64,000 nt of DNA from positions 310,001-374,000 of the forward strand of contig NZ_JAUZQD010000005.1 in the NCBI RefSeq assembly GCF_030709675.1. The letters are read 5' to 3'. A program made the position numbers and the translations under genes. The notes below the pieces were generated by a model, which was given only the letters and a program-made list of their open reading frames with translations, searched no databases and had not been told where the DNA came from. Each line of letters begins with the position of its first letter. Positions within the stretch are counted from its first letter, which is position 1. Below are positions 51,554 to 60,449 of this stretch, piece by piece. The DNA comes from Symbioplanes lichenis (GTDB lineage: Bacteria > Actinomycetota > Actinomycetes > Mycobacteriales > Micromonosporaceae).

Positions 51554-51622
51554 TCCCGCCGATCGAGCGGAGGATGTCCCGCCGATCGAGCGGAGGATGT
51601 CCCGCTGATCGAGCAGAGGACG
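51554..51622. repeat. 23-bp tandem repeat, 3 copies
   Basis: TCCCGCCGATCGAGCGGAGG plus ATG at 51554-51576, 51577-51599 and 51600-51622; the first two are identical and the third has a few changes. It lies in the 279-base gap between the 50604 gene and the PmbA-type gene. Confidence 0.88.
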
Positions 51623-51692
51623 TCCCGCCGCCCGTCGGGTCGACCCGGCCGCTGCCCCGTGGCGCGAGCCCGCCCCCGGGAGGCGGCGGCGG

Positions 51693-53069
51693 TCAGCCCG
51701 AGGCGTTGCCCGTGAGGTTCCAGGCGGCTAGGTGCAGGGCCGGCGCCGTGTAGCGCACGCCCGACCACCGGTCCGGCAGCGGCAGCGCGTCGGCGCCGAC
51801 GGCGAGGACCGCGCCCGGGGCGAGCGCCTGCGGGTAGGACTGGGTGAAGCGCATGTTGCTCACCGCCGCGGTCACCTCGCCGTCCTCGACGAGCCAGACG
51901 CCGTTGCGGGTCAGGCCGGTGAGGACGAGGCTCTTCTGGTCGAGGACGCGGGTGTACCAGAAGTCGGTGATCAGCAGCCCGCGCCGCATGCGGGAGACGA
52001 GCGCGCGGGCCGACGCGGCGGTGGGGCCGATCGCCTCCTCGGGGACGGCGTTGGTCACCGGGCCCGGGCTCAGGCGCAGATTGGTGGCCATGGGACCCCA
52101 CGAGCGGGAGGCACCCGAGGCGTGCCCGGTCGAGACGCCGCCCGCCTCCGCCGCGGACGTGCGGTCGTGGCTGACCGCCTGGGTCACGCCGTCGCGGACG
52201 AGGACGAGGGTGTCGCGCGGGGTGCCTTCGAGGTCGAAGGGGAGGGTCGCGCCGAGCGGCTCGTCGGTGATCGTGATCTTGTCGTCGAACTGGTGGGCGC
52301 CCAGCTCGGCGAACGACTGGTGCTGCGCGAAGGCCTTGCCGTTGAAGCCCCACGTGGCCAGGTTGTCGAGGACGTCGGACACCGCGGTCGGCTCCAGCAC
52401 CACCTCGTAGTGACCGGGCGGCAGCTCGATCGGCCGGCTGCCGGCCCGGGCCTTGGCCGCCGCCCGGGCGCCCAGCGGCCCGCCGTCGATCGCGGCGAGC
52501 TTGCCCCCGGCCAGCCGGGCCACCCCGTCGGCGCCCTCGAAGCGGGCGATGCCGTCCATGGCCGCCTCGGCGGACCGCCCGGTGACCGCCTGACCGGCCG
52601 AGTTGGCGAATCCGCCGGAGACATAGGTCGTCCGGCAGAAGCCCGCCGTCTCGAGGCCGCCCGCCGCGTCCACGAAGTCGCGCACCCGGGCAGCCCGCTC
52701 CCCCGGACCGGCCGCGGCGGTCGCCTCGTCGAAGGCGCCGGAGGGCCGCAACGGTGTGGGCGCGGTCAGCCCGGCCCAGTTCGGGTCGCGCGGGGCCAGC
52801 CCGGCCGCGGCGACTGTGCGCTCCACGAGGGACGTGAGCCCCTCGGCGCTGGTCACTGTCGTCGACCCGCCTGCCGTGCGCCCGTCGAGGTGCAACCGCA
52901 GCTGCACCGAGGTGGTGGCCTCGGCGACGTTCTGGTGGATCGCCGAGTTGGCGAAGCGGGTCAGCGCGTCCGCCGAGTGCACGGCCACCACTTCCGCCTC
53001 GGCGCCCGCGCCGGCCTGCTGCCGCACGAGCTCCACGACCCGCCCCGCGAGATCCAGCTCCGCACTCAT
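51693..53069 (-). CDS. pmbA: TldD/PmbA-family metallopeptidase partner (PmbA/TldE type)
   Basis: 458 residues. The protein follows the PmbA/TldE layout: an N-terminal domain with ALTRFANSAIHQNVAEATTSVQLRL, then IELPPGHYEVVLEPTAVSDVLDNL, the FDDKITITDEPLGATLPFDLEGTP region and a C-terminal half with TNLRLSPGPVTNAVPEEAI and GLLITDFWYTRVLDQKS. It lacks the HExxxH metal motif, as expected for the non-catalytic partner of TldD. The ATG overlaps the TldD stop by 4 bases; the two should form a TldD/E heterodimer that degrades unfolded peptides or matures peptides such as microcins. Confidence 0.92.
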   Translation of the reverse strand: MSAELDLAGRVVELVRQQAGAGAEAEVVAVHSADALTRFANSAIHQNVAEATTSVQLRLHLDGRTAGGSTTVTSAEGLTSLVERTVAAAGLAPRDPNWAGLTAPTPLRPSGAFDEATAAAGPGERAARVRDFVDAAGGLETAGFCRTTYVSGGFANSAGQAVTGRSAEAAMDGIARFEGADGVARLAGGKLAAIDGGPLGARAAAKARAGSRPIELPPGHYEVVLEPTAVSDVLDNLATWGFNGKAFAQHQSFAELGAHQFDDKITITDEPLGATLPFDLEGTPRDTLVLVRDGVTQAVSHDRTSAAEAGGVSTGHASGASRSWGPMATNLRLSPGPVTNAVPEEAIGPTAASARALVSRMRRGLLITDFWYTRVLDQKSLVLTGLTRNGVWLVEDGEVTAAVSNMRFTQSYPQALAPGAVLAVGADALPLPDRWSGVRYTAPALHLAAWNLTGNASG

Positions 53070-54508
53070 GCGCGCACCCCCACGCGTACGTTGGTGAAGC
53101 GGGCCGGCGCCGCCGGATGGCCGGTGTGACCGACCTGGCCGGGCTGACCCTTGCCGCAGTTGGGTGTGCCCCACGCGACCGTCTCGGACGAAAGCATGTC
53201 CATCGACTGCCAGAACTTCGGGCCGATGCCCGTGTAGGTCGGGTTGCGCAGCATGCGGCCCCGCTTGCCGTTCTTGATCTCGTAACCGATCTCGCAGCCG
53301 AACTGGAAGTTGAGCCGCCGGTCGTCGATGGACCAGGACCGGTTGATGTCCATGAAAATGCCGTCGTCGGTCGCGGCGATGATCTCGTCGAGCGTGTGCG
53401 GCCCGGGCTCCAGACCGACATTGGTCATGCGGACCATGGGCAGCCGGGCCCACCCGTCGGCGCGCACGCTGCCCGCATAGTCCAGGCCGGCCATCGCCGC
53501 CGAGTCGCGCCCCGCGAGCACGCCCACCCAGATGCCGTCGCGGACCGCGTCGCGCTTGACGGCCGGCGAGCCCTCGTCGTCGAAGCCGAAGCTGCCCAGC
53601 GCCCCCGGGATGCCCGGGTCGATCGTGACGTTCATGAGGTCGGAGCCGTAGCGCAGGCGGCCCAGCTGGGCCAGGTCGAGCCAGGACGTGCCCGCGAACG
53701 CCGCCTCCCAGCCCAGGATGCGGTCGAGCTCGATCGCGTGTCCCACGGACTCGTGAATCTGCAGGGCCAGCTGCTCGCCGCCGAGGATCAGCGTCGTCTC
53801 GCCGGCCGGGCACAGCGGGGCGGTCAGCAGCGCCCGCGCCTCCTCGGCCATCCGGGCCGCGTTGTCGGTCAGGGCCAGCTCGTGGACCAGCTCCCAGCCG
53901 CGCGTGCCGTATTGCCCGCGGTGCGACGGCCACGACCGGCGCTGGATCTCGCCGTCGCCGAACGCGCTGGCCGTCACCCCGGCGCCGCACTCGCGGATGT
54001 GCTGGTCGATGCGGTGGCCGTCGCTGGAGACGAACCACTTCCGGGTGTCCCAGATCTGATAGATGCCCTCGGCCAGGTCGGCGCCCGCGTCCCGCGCCGC
54101 GGCGGTGGCCGCCACCAGCAGGTCGCCCTTCTCCGACAGGGGCACCGACAGCGGATCGATCTCGCACGCGCTGGCCCAGCTCGCCGTGACCGGCTCGGAA
54201 CGCACCAGGTCGATCGCCGGGCCGGGCACCCGGGCACTGGCGGCGGCGATCTCGGCGGCGCGGCGCCCGGCCGCCCGCGCGGCGGCGTCGTCCAGGTCGG
54301 GGACGGCGAAGAAGCCCCAGCTGGACCCGACCAGCGCTCGCACGCCGATGCCCGCGCTCTCGCCCGAACTCAGGTCCTCCACGTCCCCGTCGCGGGCGCT
54401 CATGCTCTCGGTGCGCCGCAGCATGACGCGCGCGTCGGCATAGCGGGCGCCCGCGTCCAGCGCCGCCTGCACCGCCGCACCGGCCTCGTCGAAGTGATCC
54501 ACACTCAT
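53066..54508 (-). CDS. tldD: TldD-family metallopeptidase, catalytic subunit
   Basis: 480 residues. The zinc motif is HESVGH (252-257), preceded by GGEQLALQI and followed by the conserved GWEAAFAGTSWL and DDEG regions. C-terminal Cys in GTPNCGKGQPGQ is typical for TldD. It is coupled to PmbA by an ATGA overlap and divergent from the GGDEF gene. The ATG has TAGGGT 6 bases upstream. Confidence 0.94.
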   Translation of the reverse strand: MSVDHFDEAGAAVQAALDAGARYADARVMLRRTESMSARDGDVEDLSSGESAGIGVRALVGSSWGFFAVPDLDDAAARAAGRRAAEIAAASARVPGPAIDLVRSEPVTASWASACEIDPLSVPLSEKGDLLVAATAAARDAGADLAEGIYQIWDTRKWFVSSDGHRIDQHIRECGAGVTASAFGDGEIQRRSWPSHRGQYGTRGWELVHELALTDNAARMAEEARALLTAPLCPAGETTLILGGEQLALQIHESVGHAIELDRILGWEAAFAGTSWLDLAQLGRLRYGSDLMNVTIDPGIPGALGSFGFDDEGSPAVKRDAVRDGIWVGVLAGRDSAAMAGLDYAGSVRADGWARLPMVRMTNVGLEPGPHTLDEIIAATDDGIFMDINRSWSIDDRRLNFQFGCEIGYEIKNGKRGRMLRNPTYTGIGPKFWQSMDMLSSETVAWGTPNCGKGQPGQVGHTGHPAAPARFTNVRVGVRA

Positions 54509-54514
54509 GGGACG

Positions 54515-54520
54515 ACCCTA
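54515..54520 (-). promoter_or_regulatory. -10 box, leaderless promoter of tldD
   Basis: TAGGGT on the minus strand, 6 bases before the ATG at 54508. Confidence 0.5.
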
Positions 54521-54613
54521 TGCGACGGGTACGACGAAAACAGCTCAGCTCGTCTCGGACGGCCGGGACCGGTACCGTTCCGGAGGAGATCGGCTGGTGG
54601 ACGGAGGTGGCAC

Positions 54614-56161
54614 GTGACGTCGGAGCGCCTGCCCGCCGTCGTCCAGCCGCACGGGCCGTGGGCGGCGCTGGCCCTCGACGTGCACGATCTCACCATCCAG
54701 GGGCGCCACGCCGAGACGCTCGCCGCCGCCGACCGTGCGGAGTGGACCGCCACACTGCTCGGCGACCTGCGCACCGTCCGATCGATCCGGCTGGCCCGGA
54801 TGTACGCCCTGACCGCGCTCGGCCGCCTCCAGGAAGCGCTCACGGCCGGCGAGCGCCTGGTCGCCGACACCGGCACGTGCGGCCCGCGCGCCACGGACGC
54901 GAAGATCCTCGCGGACACCGCCGAGGTGCTCATCCGCATGGGGCGTACGGATGACGGGCTGTTGCATCTCGCCCGCGCCCTGCTCGTCGTCGACACCGTG
55001 CCCACTGGCAGCGTCCGCCGGTTGTCCGCGATGTCCTCGCTGTGCGAGGCCGCCCGCGCCGCCGAGCTGTTCGAGCTGGCCGACGAGTGTCTGCGCGGCC
55101 CGGTCGACGTGCTCGACTTCAGCGACATCTACCGGTCGTCGTTCGACCTGCAGCGCGCCGAGCTGCGCCTCGAGTGGGGGCTGCGGCTGGAGCAGGTGGG
55201 CCGGTCCGCTGAGGCTTCCCGCCTGTACGCCTCCAGCGTCGCCCTCCTCGAACACTGGACCGATCGGCTTCCCGGGGCGCCCCTCGCCGCGTCCCTGCTC
55301 GCCGTCGGCCTGGCCAAGACCGGCCGCCCCGACGAAGCCGTCAAGATCGTCGCCGACCTGCTCGTCCCCCTGCGCACCGCCGGCCAGCACCACGAGGCCC
55401 GCCTCCTGCACCTGGCCCACGCCGTCGTCCTGCGCGCCGACGGCGACCTGCCCGGCGCCCGCCGCGAGCTCGTGGCCGCCGACGAACTCGCCGTGCAGCC
55501 CAGCCAGCGCCTGATCTTCAAGTACGAGCTGGCCGCCCTGGCCGCCGCCCAGCTCCCCGGCGAGACCGCCCAGCCGCTCCTCGCCGCCCTCGACGCCCAC
55601 GCCCAGGTCCTGTGGCAGCTGCGCCTCGACCGCCGCAAGATGCTCCAGCAGGCCTATCGCCGCGTCGAGCTGGAGGCCGCCCGCAGCCGGGCCGACCTCG
55701 CCGCCACCTCCGACCCGCTCACCGGCCTCGGCAACCGCCGCCTCTTCGACCGCCGCCTGGCCGCCGCCACGGGCGCCCTCCTCCTCATCGACGTCGACCA
55801 CTTCAAGTCCATCAACGACGACTTCTCCCACAGCGTCGGCGACCGCGTCCTCGCCGAGATCGCCGCCGTCCTCCGCACCCACTGCCGCCGCGACGACGAC
55901 GTCGCCATCCGCTTCGGCGGCGACGAGTTCGCCATGTTCCTGACCGCCACCGCCCCGGACGCCCGCCGCGTCGCCGAACGCGTCCGGGCCGTCCTCCTCA
56001 CCCGCGACTGGACGGCCATCGCCCCCGGCCTGCGCGTCACGGTCAGCATGGGCCTCGCCACGGGCCGCCCGGGCGAGCCGGGCCACACGCTCTACGACCG
56101 CGCGGACGCCCAGCTCTACGCGGCCAAACGAGCCGGCCGCAACCGCCTCTCCGCCGCCTGA
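54614..56161 (+). CDS. GGDEF diguanylate cyclase with TPR-like sensor region
   Basis: 515 residues from a GTG with GGAGG (54603-54607) 6 bases upstream. Residues about 1-340 are helical repeats of TPR type, seen in pairs such as ALTALGRLQEALTAGERLV and LLAVGLAKTGRPDEAVKIVADLL. The C-terminal domain (about 365-512) starts with DPLTGLGNRRLFDRRL. The active-site GGDEF is at 435-439, with the inhibitory-site RxxD (RDDD) correctly placed five residues before it, so it should be an active, product-inhibited c-di-GMP synthase. No transmembrane segment is seen, so it is probably cytoplasmic and controlled by protein contacts. Confidence 0.94.
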   Translation: MTSERLPAVVQPHGPWAALALDVHDLTIQGRHAETLAAADRAEWTATLLGDLRTVRSIRLARMYALTALGRLQEALTAGERLVADTGTCGPRATDAKILADTAEVLIRMGRTDDGLLHLARALLVVDTVPTGSVRRLSAMSSLCEAARAAELFELADECLRGPVDVLDFSDIYRSSFDLQRAELRLEWGLRLEQVGRSAEASRLYASSVALLEHWTDRLPGAPLAASLLAVGLAKTGRPDEAVKIVADLLVPLRTAGQHHEARLLHLAHAVVLRADGDLPGARRELVAADELAVQPSQRLIFKYELAALAAAQLPGETAQPLLAALDAHAQVLWQLRLDRRKMLQQAYRRVELEAARSRADLAATSDPLTGLGNRRLFDRRLAAATGALLLIDVDHFKSINDDFSHSVGDRVLAEIAAVLRTHCRRDDDVAIRFGGDEFAMFLTATAPDARRVAERVRAVLLTRDWTAIAPGLRVTVSMGLATGRPGEPGHTLYDRADAQLYAAKRAGRNRLSAA

Positions 56162-56168
56162 CTCCGGA

Positions 56169-56720
56169 TCACCGGGGCGGGCTCATCTCGCTCGTGTCGA
56201 GACGCACGTCGACGGGGTCGGTCAGGTGCAGGACCTGGCCGTAGGGCGTGACTGAGTGCTGCACGTAGTGCTCGCCCTCGAGGCGGTAGAGCTGCAGGTC
56301 GTTGGACTGCTCGACCAGCAGGTACCACGGGATTCCCGCCTCGGCGTAGAAGCCCATCTTGAGCACTCTGTCGTTGACGGCGTTCGACGGTGACACGATC
56401 TCGCAAGCCAGCAGGACCGCATCGGCCTCGACGAGCGAGAAGTGGTGGCCGTCGGTCTTGACGACTGCCACATCAGGGATACAGATCCGGCCAGTGCGCA
56501 GCCGGACGCCGATCGCCTTGAAAGCGTCGAGACCGATCCGGCGCGCGGCCCGCCGTATGAGGTAGGCGATGTCGAGCGAAATGTCTTGATGGCGGCCAGA
56601 GGCTGGTGGGGCCACGTGGGGAATCCCGTCGAAGAGTTCGATGCGCTCGGAGGTCTGGTCCAGAGCGAGATACTCGTCGTCGGTCAACCGGGTGACTGGC
56701 CCTCGATACGCGGACGTCAT
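56169..56720 (-). CDS. Uma2-family (DUF820) PD-(D/E)xK endonuclease
   Basis: 183 residues from the ATG at 56720; a GTG 14 codons earlier is possible. The nuclease core is intact: RICIPDVAVVK (catalytic Asp), LLACEIVSPSN (Glu) and KMGFYAEAGIPWYLLVE (Lys region). The N-terminal TRLTDDEYLALDQTSERIELFDG is the typical family start. Function is unknown; many copies exist per genome in actinobacteria and cyanobacteria. It lies next to a paralogous gene 53 bases away. Confidence 0.88.
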   Translation of the reverse strand: MTSAYRGPVTRLTDDEYLALDQTSERIELFDGIPHVAPPASGRHQDISLDIAYLIRRAARRIGLDAFKAIGVRLRTGRICIPDVAVVKTDGHHFSLVEADAVLLACEIVSPSNAVNDRVLKMGFYAEAGIPWYLLVEQSNDLQLYRLEGEHYVQHSVTPYGQVLHLTDPVDVRLDTSEMSPPR

Positions 56721-56773
56721 GGGGTCAGATCCTGATCCATCGTCGTCCGGATGTCTTGTCACATGTCAACCTG

Positions 56774-57292
56774 TCATAGGTTGAGGCCCGTCACCCGCAC
56801 CAGTTGCATGACTGACTGCTCAACGTACCCCTGCGACGACAGCATGTTGCTGTGCAGCAGGCCGCGGTCGGGCTCGGCGACCAGGTAGCACGGGATGCGG
56901 GCCTGGGCGTACGCGTGCATCTTCAGGGTCCAGTCCACGGTGGCGCTCGCGGCGGACGTGATCTCGCAGACCAGGCGGACCGAGGTGGCCTCGACCAGCG
57001 GGGCGTCCGGGTCGATGGCGCCCGCGATGATGAGGTCGGGCACGGTGATGCGGCCCGGGGCGAGGCGGACGGGGACGCCGGTGATGACGTTCAGGTCGCT
57101 GCGGCCGGCGCGGAGGGCGTTGGCCAGGGCGCTGAGGATCATCTGGTGGCGGGGGGTGTCGCGGGGGCAGGTCAGGACGTTGCCGTCCCAGAGCTCCGAG
57201 ACCGCCGACGTCTCGCCCAGCTGGAGGTAGTCGACCTCGGTCACGGGCATGGCTTCCAGGGGCAGGCTGCGGCCGATCAACGCTGACGTCAT
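56774..57292 (-). CDS. Uma2-family (DUF820) PD-(D/E)xK endonuclease, second copy
   Basis: 172 residues from the ATG at 57292. Core motifs RITVPDLIIAG, LVCEITSAAS and KMHAYAQARIPCYLVAEP are intact, with the start MPVTEVDYLQLGETSAVSELWDGN in the family pattern. It shares only moderate similarity with its neighbour, so the pair is an old duplication or two acquisitions. The ATG overlaps the stop of the S9-peptidase-like gene by 4 bases. Confidence 0.88.
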   Translation of the reverse strand: MTSALIGRSLPLEAMPVTEVDYLQLGETSAVSELWDGNVLTCPRDTPRHQMILSALANALRAGRSDLNVITGVPVRLAPGRITVPDLIIAGAIDPDAPLVEATSVRLVCEITSAASATVDWTLKMHAYAQARIPCYLVAEPDRGLLHSNMLSSQGYVEQSVMQLVRVTGLNL

Positions 57293-58965
57293 GAAGGCTC
57301 CCTCAGGAATTCGAGTTCTTTCCACAGCCCCCCGGCGGGGGATAGGAGCAGCTCGGGGCCGGGCGGGGCCACCGCGTGGTGCTCGTAGATCTCGGGGTTG
57401 TCGGTGCGGGACCCGAGGTAGCGCTCGGCGAGGACTGGCGGCAGATCGGCCCAGTCGAGCACCGGGTCGAGGGCGATGCCGCGCCGGAAGACGGCGGGGC
57501 GGCGCTGGACGGCGAGGATCGCGAGCCAGCCGCCGAGGCCGGTGCCGCGGGCGGCGACCCGGGTGAGGTCGAGGTCGGGGTGCTTGCCGGTGAGGGCGTG
57601 AAGGGCCTCGACCTGGTCGGTCAGCGCGACGTCGGCGAGCCGGCGGTGGACGACCTTCTCGAAGCTGGGGGCCACTCCGGGCGTACCCCGGGAATCAACG
57701 CTGACCACCGCGAAGCCGGCGTCGGCCCACCGCTGCCGGTCCGCCCACGCGGCCGGGTCGGCGACCACCTGCTGGTGGCCCGGGCCGTCGCCGAGCTCGA
57801 CGAGCACGGGGAGCGGGGTGCCGGTGACGTGCCCGGGCGGGTAGAGCACGCCCGTGGGGAGGCGCCGGTCGGTCACCCGGTCCAGGATCGGGCGAGGGGA
57901 CGACGGTGCAGGGACGGGGAAGAGCGGGACCTCCGCCGCGCCGCGCCGGACGACGCCGTCCACCACCAGCACGTCACCGCCGACGAAGGCTTGATGGCGG
58001 CCGGGACCGCTGGTGAGGCGGCGGGTACGCGCCCCGCTCCCGCCCGTCGTCGTCCGGATCGCGAAGACGTGGTGCTCGGCGGGGTCGCCCTCGCTCGCCT
58101 CGACGATCAGCTCGTGGGTGTCGGCGAGCACCCCGGCGACGCGGCGCACATAGAGCTCGGGCTGGGTCAGGAGGCTGCCGTCGGCGAAGAGGCACCGGGC
58201 GTCGAAGCCGTCGTGGGCCAGCTCGCCGCCGATGACCACGCGACCGTCGGGGAGCAGCAGCGGGGTGCCGGCGACGGGCTCGACCCAGCGGGCGTCGGCC
58301 AGCTCGGCGTGCACCTGGGTCTCGCCGGTGCGCGGGTCGACGGAAAGCACCAGGCCGTGCTGCTGACTGCGGCGGAGCACGGTGATCAGGGGGTGCCCGG
58401 CGGTCCAGCGCACCCCGGCGAGGTAGGGATAGGTCTCGCGGTCCCAGTGCACGTCGACCCACCCGCCGTACAGGTCGAGCAGGTGCAGGCTCACCCCGGC
58501 CGCGTGCCGGGCGGCGAGGATCTGGCTGCCGTCGGGGGACCACCACCATCCGCGCGTACGCCCGAACCAGCCGGCCGCGGGGTCGGCGACGCCCCAGGTC
58601 ACGCCCGAGCCGGGCTCGCCCGCGAGGAGCTGGTCGGGCAGGCCGGGGCCGGTGACGCGCAGGGTGCCGTCGGGCGTGGTCCAGCCCACGTTGTGGCCGG
58701 CCGGGTCGGGGCGCGGGCCCACGACCGGGCCGGTGGCCGTGAAGGAGGCGCCGGAGCTCTCCAGGCGCCCGTCCCGCGCCCAGGTCAGCACGGACAGGTC
58801 GGCCGACCCCGCGAAGGCTTCGACGCCCTCCGCGACAGTCGTCAGCTCGCCGGTGGCGACCGTCATGACGCGGAGCGCCGCGGCGTGCAGGAAGGCCACG
58901 CGGGCGCCGTCCGTGCCGACCGTCACGGCCGGGGAACTTCTCGGATGCTCCACGACTCCCAGCAT
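57289..58965 (-). CDS. Degenerate S9 (prolyl oligopeptidase/DPP4-like) protein, probably inactive
   Basis: 558 residues. The N-terminal half (about 1-330) is propeller-like, with WWWSPDGSQILAARHAAG and DLYGGWVDVHWDRETYPYLAGVRWTAG, as in the DPP4 N-domain. The C-terminal half has the S9 hydrolase fold (GVLYPPGHVTGTPLPVLVE, GFAVVSVDSRGTPG) but the nucleophile elbow is RGTGLGG where GxSxGG is expected, so Ser is Thr. The chain ends soon after LDPVLDWADLPPVLAERYLG, before the Asp and His of the triad. It probably works as a binding protein or is decaying. Overlaps the Uma2 gene by 4 bases. Confidence 0.85.
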   Translation of the reverse strand: MLGVVEHPRSSPAVTVGTDGARVAFLHAAALRVMTVATGELTTVAEGVEAFAGSADLSVLTWARDGRLESSGASFTATGPVVGPRPDPAGHNVGWTTPDGTLRVTGPGLPDQLLAGEPGSGVTWGVADPAAGWFGRTRGWWWSPDGSQILAARHAAGVSLHLLDLYGGWVDVHWDRETYPYLAGVRWTAGHPLITVLRRSQQHGLVLSVDPRTGETQVHAELADARWVEPVAGTPLLLPDGRVVIGGELAHDGFDARCLFADGSLLTQPELYVRRVAGVLADTHELIVEASEGDPAEHHVFAIRTTTGGSGARTRRLTSGPGRHQAFVGGDVLVVDGVVRRGAAEVPLFPVPAPSSPRPILDRVTDRRLPTGVLYPPGHVTGTPLPVLVELGDGPGHQQVVADPAAWADRQRWADAGFAVVSVDSRGTPGVAPSFEKVVHRRLADVALTDQVEALHALTGKHPDLDLTRVAARGTGLGGWLAILAVQRRPAVFRRGIALDPVLDWADLPPVLAERYLGSRTDNPEIYEHHAVAPPGPELLLSPAGGLWKELEFLREPS

Positions 58966-59027
58966 CGCTGATCGGGCCCTCGTCGCGGGGGGCAAACAGC
59001 AGACGCGGCGGCGGGGCGGGGCGCGCG

Positions 59028-59033
59028 TAAAGT
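59028..59033 (+). promoter_or_regulatory. -10 box, leaderless promoter of mshB
   Basis: TAAAGT lies 7 bases before the GTG at 59041 and supports this start over the GTG at 59032. Confidence 0.5.
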
Positions 59034-59040
59034 GGCGCGG

Positions 59041-59922
59041 GTGACCGATCAGCTGCCCGCGCGCCGCCTCATGCTGGTGCATGCCCACCCGGACGACGAG
59101 GTGACCGGCACCGGCGCCACCATGGCCCGGTACGTCGCCGAGGGGGCCCAGGTGACGCTCGTCACATGCACGCTGGGCGAGGAGGGTGAGATCCACGTGC
59201 CCGCGCTGGCCCAGCTCGAGGCGCGCCAGGCCGATCAGCTCGGCGGCTGGCGCATCGTGGAGCTCGAGCGGGCCTGTGCCGCGCTGGGTGTGACCGATCA
59301 CCGCTTCCTCGGTGGCGCCGGCCGCTACCGCGACTCCGGCATGATGGGCCTGGAGACCAATGACCACCCCCGGGCCTTCTGGCAGGCCGACCTGGAGGAG
59401 GCGGCGCGCCTCTGCCTCGAGGTCATGCGGGAGGTGCGGCCCCAGGTGCTGATCACCTATGACGAGAACGGCTTCTACGGCCACCCCGACCACATCCAGG
59501 CCCACCGGGTCGCCATGCGCGCCGCGGAGCTGGCCGAGGCCGAGGGCTTCGGGCCGGAGAAGATCTATTGGACGGCCATGCCCAGGAGCGTGCTGCTCGG
59601 CGGCATGGAGGCGTTCAAGGACATGGACGACAACCCGTTCGCGGACGCCGAGACCGTCGACGACCTGCCGTTCGGTCACGACGACGACGAGATCGCGGCC
59701 CGCGTCGACGGCACCGACTTCTACGAGCACAAGGTGGCGGCCATGCGCGCGCACGCCACCCAGATCCCGGACAATTCCTGGCTCTACGGCATCGCGGGCG
59801 ACTTCGGCGGCGAGTTCATGGGCGTCGAGTACTTCCGCCTGGTCAAGGGGGCCCGGGGCGAGACGTCCGGCCCGCACAAGTGGGAGGACGACTTGTTCAG
59901 CAACGTGGTGACCGGTGCCTGA
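59041..59922 (+). CDS. mshB: N-acetyl-1-D-myo-inositol-2-amino-2-deoxy-glucopyranoside deacetylase (mycothiol biosynthesis)
   Basis: 293 residues. It removes the acetyl group from GlcNAc-inositol, the second step of mycothiol synthesis. The zinc motif HPDDE (16-20) and the distal HPDH (148-151) are intact, and [18 protein letters not shown] and [15 protein letters not shown] are MshB features, which separates it from the related Mca amidase with fair confidence. The stop overlaps the next gene's GTG by 8 bases. Confidence 0.93.
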   Translation: MTDQLPARRLMLVHAHPDDEVTGTGATMARYVAEGAQVTLVTCTLGEEGEIHVPALAQLEARQADQLGGWRIVELERACAALGVTDHRFLGGAGRYRDSGMMGLETNDHPRAFWQADLEEAARLCLEVMREVRPQVLITYDENGFYGHPDHIQAHRVAMRAAELAEAEGFGPEKIYWTAMPRSVLLGGMEAFKDMDDNPFADAETVDDLPFGHDDDEIAARVDGTDFYEHKVAAMRAHATQIPDNSWLYGIAGDFGGEFMGVEYFRLVKGARGETSGPHKWEDDLFSNVVTGA

Positions 59923-60367
59923 GCAGGCGGTCGAGACCCCGCCGGAGGCCGTGCCGGCGCCGGAGCCCCCGCGCCCGCGGCCCGGCCTGAACAAGCTGCT
60001 CGTCGTCGCCGGTGTCGTCGTCTCGCTGATCGCCACGGCGTGTTCGGCGGTCCTGGAGCTCTTCCTGACCCCGCTGCGCGTCGGCGGCGTGCTGACCGGC
60101 GTGTCCGTCGTCGCGGCCGTGGTGGTCAACTGGGCGCTCTGCTGGTTCGCGCTGACGACGACCGGGCGGCGCTGGTCCGTCGCCCCGCCGTGGGCGCTCT
60201 GGACGCTGATCATGTTCCTCGCCGTCGGCACCGGCCGCCCCGAAGGTGACCGCCTGGTCGCCGGCAACGACTGGATCGCCCTGGTCACGGTGCTCGCGGG
60301 CAGCCTGAGCTTCGCGGTTTACACCTACCGGCTGATCTTGAAGGGGCCGACAGTCACAAAGTCGTGA
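59915..60367 (+). CDS. Small membrane protein following mshB (DUF6113-like)
   Basis: 150 residues from a GTG overlapping mshB by 8 bases. A Pro-rich N-terminus is followed by four hydrophobic helices (about 26-47, 55-76, 92-108, 118-136). The position directly after mshB is conserved in actinobacteria and matches a small DUF family that I recall as DUF6113; function unknown, possibly linked to thiol metabolism or just conserved order. Confidence 0.75.
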   Translation: MPEQAVETPPEAVPAPEPPRPRPGLNKLLVVAGVVVSLIATACSAVLELFLTPLRVGGVLTGVSVVAAVVVNWALCWFALTTTGRRWSVAPPWALWTLIMFLAVGTGRPEGDRLVAGNDWIALVTVLAGSLSFAVYTYRLILKGPTVTKS

Positions 60368-60449
60368 CATCTGGTCGCGGCGGTTGGCGGGCCGGGCCCT
60401 CGCGTGCAGACTTGCGCGCATCCCCGCCGCCGCCGGTGAAGGTGACCAG

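Noticed and set aside
53117..54613. N-terminal extension of the GGDEF protein through the tldD region
   Set aside because: The frame is open but antisense to a clear TldD; a GTG with GGAGG at 54614 gives a complete TPR-GGDEF protein.
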